NCBI GenBank assembly: GCA_903918595.1
Contig: CAIXFB010000307.1
Coordinates: 1 to 8,157, forward strand
DNA: 8,157 nt
Origin: an uncultured Actinomycetes bacterium
Lineage (GTDB): Bacteria > Actinomycetota > Actinomycetes > S36-B12
Reading direction: 5' to 3'
A model generated the notes under the pieces. It saw only the letters and a program-made list of their open reading frames with translations, was not told where the DNA came from and did not search any database. The translations under genes and the position numbers were made by a program. Shown here one piece after another: positions 5,351 to 8,157 of the stretch. The stretch's first letter is position 1. Every line of letters begins with the position of its first letter.

Positions 5351-7417
5351 GAGGGATAGGTGCAGGTTGAGCCAAGGATCGACGCGTGCTTCGTATCCTG
5401 GCGGGATCACTGTCGTTGCGTCGGCCTGTTCAATGATGCAAGGACCTGAGACCGTCATGCCAGAGCTCAGACGACCGCGGTCGTAGACATCCGTCTTCTG
5501 CGGGCCTGCCTCGTCGCTGAAGGTAACGTTCCTAGATCCTCGTGGCAACGGCTTGCCGCCTCGGAGAGGTTGGTGGGGGAACTCGATCGTGGGGAGTCGC
5601 CCGATGGCAGTCAGCCCCAATTGATAGATCTCGACCGGAGCATCTCCATCGAGATACGAGAATTGTGCCTGGTACTCCGCCTGGAAGAGCTGCACTGCGG
5701 ATTTGAGAGCTCCCTTTCCCCGACCGAAGGGTAGGTTCATGGATCGCCATTGTCCTCGGTACCTGAGGTCGACTGAACGCTCGAGGACCATGTCCGCTTC
5801 GCTGATGCCCTCCTTTCGCAGTCTGGCGCGGGCATCTGTCTCGAGGTCCAGGAATCTGCTCTCCAGCGAACTTGGCTCAAGATCGGATGCAATGCCGTGA
5901 TACATCGCAGTGAAATCGTGTCTCACATCGACGAGCAGGCACCCCAAGGCTGAGGTGATGCCTGGATTCGGCGGAATGATGACGAGCGGTATGTCGAGTT
6001 CCCGTGCCACAGCAGCTCCATGCATCGGTCCGGCACCACCGAAGACAATCATCGGCGCACTGGGCGAAAGAGATCTCCGACTCTGTTTGAGAATCCGCAC
6101 TGCACCACTCACCGCCGAGTCGGCAATCTCCAATACCGCAAGAGCCGCTTCAGGGACAGAGAGTGAGAGGGGCTCACCGATTGACACCCTCATCGATTCG
6201 TGAGCCGCATCCACATCGAGACTGATCGCTCCGTCGGCAAGTTCGGCACCGAGTCGACCAAGCAAGAGATTCGCGTCCGTGTTGGTCGGCTCGACACCGC
6301 CGCGCCCGTACGAGACTGGTCCGGGGGTGGATCCGGCGGAATGAGGACCGCTGCGAATTCCTCCGGTGCCATCAATCCAGGCGATAGTGCCGCCTCCGGC
6401 GCCGACGGCGGAGAGTTCTACTCCGGGGAATGAGATCGGATGTCCGTACTCAACCCACCACTGCTTGCTGACGCGGACCTGTCCGTTCTGGATAAGGGTG
6501 ATGTCGGTGCTGGTTCCACCCATATCAAGAGAAATGGCATCTGTGAACCCACACTGCTGGGCAATGTGGCGGGCAGCCATCGCACCACCGGCGATGCTGG
6601 AGGCTGCAAGTCGTAAGGGATAGCGCTGGGCCAAGTCGGCAGTCATCGACCCTCCTCCTGAATGCATCAGGAGGAGGTCGCCCTGATAGCCGTGCTCTCG
6701 CAGGTAGGCATCAAGCCTTCCGATGTATTCGGTGACGAGTGAACCGAGAAGACTGTTTGCGACTGTTGTCGAAAATCGTTCGTATTCATTCACCTCGGGG
6801 AGTGTCTCCGATGACAACGTGACAGACAGTGTTGCGTTCAAGGACAGGAGCACCTCTCGGACCTGCAGCTCGTGGATTGGATTTGCGTAGGAATTGAGCA
6901 GGCAGACCGCAACAGTCTTCACTCCGCGGCGGACAATCTCCCGTGCGACCGTTTCGGTCTGACTGACATCAAGGGGAGTCAGCACTCGCCCCGAGTAGTC
7001 GATCCTTTCGTCAACTTCAAAACGGTTCCGACGCTTGATGTAAGGAGGTGCGACCTCCTTGTATGCATCCCAGACGTCTTGCTGCGTTCCATCTCGTATC
7101 TCGATTACATCTCGAAATCCCTGTGTTGTGATCATTGCAGCGGGAGGAAAATCTCGTGTGACCAGTGCATTCGTGGTGATGGTGGTGCTGTGCGTCACGA
7201 GGCGCACGTCTTTCAGCGCAATTCCCGAAGCGGCAATTCCCATGATGACTGAAGCGAGCGGGTCATCGATGGATGAGGGAATCTTCGAGGCGATAAGTTC
7301 AGACGTTCGCTCATTGACGGCGCAGATATCTGTGAAGGTTCCCCCGACGTCTACAGCCAAACGCCACTCGACTGGATCCAAAGATTTTCCTCGATCAGAA
7401 CTTCGGCGAACCATCAT
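5339..7417 (-). CDS. hyuA: Hydantoinase/oxoprolinase subunit A (HyuA), ATP-binding
   Basis: The 692-residue product has the full family architecture. The N-terminal hydantoinase A domain (about 18-200) starts with the nucleotide-binding VDVGGTFTD (22-30) and has STTITTNAL (77-85). Next comes EYERFSTTVANS (211-222), leading into the main domain (about 215-505) with LDMGGTSTDI (297-306), GAGGGTIAWID (339-349), PTNTDANLLLGRL (377-389) and FGGAGPMHG (459-467). The C-terminal domain contains LRYRGQ (551-556) and IIEQADATTVIPPG (661-674). The actin-like ATP site suggests substrate activation by phosphorylation, as in N-methylhydantoinase, 5-oxoprolinase, caprolactamase and acetone or acetophenone carboxylases. 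HyuB follows directly. The ATG at 7417 overlaps the regulator's TGA as ATGA; a TTG at 7426 and an ATG at 7414 are the alternatives. Two Shine-Dalgarno-containing hairpins lie inside the gene. No carboxylase gamma subunit gene is present, which slightly favours amide hydrolysis. Confidence 0.93.
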   Translation of the reverse strand: MMVRRSSDRGKSLDPVEWRLAVDVGGTFTDICAVNERTSELIASKIPSSIDDPLASVIMGIAASGIALKDVRLVTHSTTITTNALVTRDFPPAAMITTQGFRDVIEIRDGTQQDVWDAYKEVAPPYIKRRNRFEVDERIDYSGRVLTPLDVSQTETVAREIVRRGVKTVAVCLLNSYANPIHELQVREVLLSLNATLSVTLSSETLPEVNEYERFSTTVANSLLGSLVTEYIGRLDAYLREHGYQGDLLLMHSGGGSMTADLAQRYPLRLAASSIAGGAMAARHIAQQCGFTDAISLDMGGTSTDITLIQNGQVRVSKQWWVEYGHPISFPGVELSAVGAGGGTIAWIDGTGGIRSGPHSAGSTPGPVSYGRGGVEPTNTDANLLLGRLGAELADGAISLDVDAAHESMRVSIGEPLSLSVPEAALAVLEIADSAVSGAVRILKQSRRSLSPSAPMIVFGGAGPMHGAAVARELDIPLVIIPPNPGITSALGCLLVDVRHDFTAMYHGIASDLEPSSLESRFLDLETDARARLRKEGISEADMVLERSVDLRYRGQWRSMNLPFGRGKGALKSAVQLFQAEYQAQFSYLDGDAPVEIYQLGLTAIGRLPTIEFPHQPLRGGKPLPRGSRNVTFSDEAGPQKTDVYDRGRLSSGMTVSGPCIIEQADATTVIPPGYEARVDPWLNLHLSLKDA
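6644..6677 (-). promoter_or_regulatory. Hairpin-masked internal ribosome binding site within hyuA
   Basis: In the hyuA mRNA, CCTCCTCCTGA (6677-6667) pairs perfectly over 11 bp with TCAGGAGGAGG (6661-6651) around the 5-nt loop TGCAT. The downstream arm holds a strong Shine-Dalgarno sequence and is followed by GTCG and an in-frame ATG (6646-6644, Met258). Spacing is right for initiation. The residues encoded are LLLMHSGGGSM, a region where the family conserves a Ser-Gly-Gly motif, so part of the signal comes from glycine codons. Whether it works as an internal start or only as an mRNA structure is unknown. Confidence 0.4.
7042..7060 (-). repeat. Perfect inverted repeat with Shine-Dalgarno and anti-Shine-Dalgarno arms in hyuA
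   Basis: AAGGAGGT and ACCTCCTT form an 8-bp perfect stem with a 3-nt loop, within codons for KEVAPP (residues 120-125 of HyuA). The upstream arm in the mRNA (7060-7053) is a complete match to the 16S anti-Shine-Dalgarno. No start codon follows it at a suitable distance, so an internal start is not supported. It may cause ribosome pausing or be chance. Confidence 0.45.
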
Positions 7418-8157
7418 GCTGTCCAACGTGGTGCACGCGGTGACATGGCGCGAGACGCCACTGTGGTGTCCCTGATGCGTTCATTCAGTGATAAGTAGAG
7501 GACGGTAATCGTCTCGGGATCGGTGAGGACAAGCCCAATCGCCTCCTCCGCCTTACTCAACCGGTACCGGATCGAATTCGGATGCAGATGCATGGCCTGT
7601 GCAGTGGCTTGAATATCCATGCCATGCCTCAGATACTCAACAAGAGTGTCCAAGAGATTCGGCGCGCGGGACAATTCAGCCAGAACCTGTTGTCCTTTGG
7701 TATTGAGTTCCTCTCGAGGAATGTGCCCAAGGACGAAGTCAGCGAAGCCCACTCTGTGAAAAGGTGTGAACCTGCCTTGACGGATACTCGTCGCAAGTGA
7801 GGTTTCTGACTGTCGCAGGACCACATTGCTTTCCGTCAGATCAAGGAATGTGGAACTGCTCCCGTGGAAGTGCTCAGGAAGTGCATCGACCAGCGTTCTG
7901 CCGAAGTCCTCGCGCCCTGTATGCAAGATGATGAGCATTCCCCGATGCCTCCCGATGAGAATGTCGACCTGCTGTTTCCGAGAGAAGGCCATGGCCTGAA
8001 GCACAAGTCGATCTACATCGTCTCTGCTTGACTCCTCGCCAAGATCAAGCGCTTCTGCTTTGGGGATGGCGATGGCGTGTATTTGGTACACAGCGTCTCG
8101 GGGGAAGTGCAGCAGCACGAGACGATCGCGAAGCCTCTCCAACCTGTCCTCATCCAC
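7414..8157 (-). CDS. PucR-family transcriptional regulator (5' end beyond window)
   Basis: The frame is open to the right edge. The last codon there is GTG, which should not be taken as the true start; 247 residues are visible. The C-terminal helix-turn-helix of PucR/CdaR proteins is clear from LLDTLVEYLRHG (168-179) to IGLVLTDPETITVLYLSL (207-224), with the signature LHPNSIRYRLSKAEE at 191-205. Before it, about residues 1-145 look like the GGDEF-like middle domain common in this family, ending in GFADFVLGHIP (137-147). Such proteins are DNA-binding activators or repressors, often tied to purine, allantoin or other nitrogen-compound catabolism; any N-terminal ligand domain is outside the window. 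The stop overlaps the hyuA ATG by four bases, so the regulator is probably made from the same mRNA as the enzymes it controls. The operon promoter and operator lie outside the window. Confidence 0.88.
   Translation of the reverse strand: MDEDRLERLRDRLVLLHFPRDAVYQIHAIAIPKAEALDLGEESSRDDVDRLVLQAMAFSRKQQVDILIGRHRGMLIILHTGREDFGRTLVDALPEHFHGSSSTFLDLTESNVVLRQSETSLATSIRQGRFTPFHRVGFADFVLGHIPREELNTKGQQVLAELSRAPNLLDTLVEYLRHGMDIQATAQAMHLHPNSIRYRLSKAEEAIGLVLTDPETITVLYLSLNERIRDTTVASRAMSPRAPRWTA

Noticed and set aside
5337..5375. TTG at 5375 as the hyuB start
   Set aside because: It would give a 36-nt overlap without family-conserved residues, whereas the ATG at 5339 has AAGGA at ideal spacing and a TGATG junction.
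7415..7426. TTG at 7426 as the hyuA start
   Set aside because: The ATG three codons later forms the common ATGA overlap with the preceding stop.
7059..7475. 138-residue plus-strand open frame spanning the pucR-hyuA junction
   Set aside because: It is antisense to the conserved N-terminus of HyuA and shows no domain; a shadow frame.
1..8157. Phage defence, CRISPR, toxin-antitoxin or mobile element systems
   Set aside because: All sizeable real genes fit metabolic, transport or regulatory families; no repeat arrays, transposase or integrase motifs were seen.

Overview
The window carries two convergent gene blocks in moderately GC-rich DNA (high fifties per cent GC by eye, not counted). The tightly overlapped genes, the PucR-type regulator and the high third-position GC suggest an actinobacterium of moderate GC. 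This is an inference; no rRNA or other marker gene is present. No mobile element, CRISPR array, tRNA or rRNA is visible.

Plus strand, 339-2344: a 68-residue 4-oxalocrotonate-tautomerase-like enzyme, a TSUP (TauE/SafE) membrane exporter and a ZIP-family metal transporter. The first two are close together (68 nt). The ZIP gene follows a 153-nt gap that holds a 13-bp palindrome and an inverted repeat, and it lacks a normally placed ribosome binding site. Bases 1-338 are mostly non-coding leader with GC-rich hairpins, plus a short open frame entering from the left edge.

Minus strand, 8157-2438: a compact catabolic operon read right to left. It encodes a PucR-family regulator (5' end outside the window), HyuA, HyuB and an NAD(P)-dependent beta-hydroxyacid dehydrogenase of the 3-hydroxyisobutyrate dehydrogenase family. 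Each junction overlaps: ATGA between pucR and hyuA, TGATG between hyuA and hyuB, and 8-20 nt between hyuB and the dehydrogenase. HyuA and HyuB form the ATP-dependent hydantoinase/oxoprolinase/ketone-carboxylase type of complex. A plausible reading is regulated uptake into catabolism of a cyclic amide or ketone, with the dehydrogenase working on a hydroxyacid (or the matching semialdehyde or keto acid) downstream. The true substrate cannot be read from the sequence. The blocks meet at 2345-2437, where an 8-bp hairpin could act as a weak bidirectional terminator.

No clearly new multi-gene system is present. The most unusual signal is inside hyuA: an 11-bp perfect hairpin whose downstream arm is a strong Shine-Dalgarno sequence placed correctly before an in-frame ATG (Met258). 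It could allow a separate 435-residue C-terminal HyuA product. A second hairpin in the same gene pairs a full Shine-Dalgarno sequence with its exact complement.
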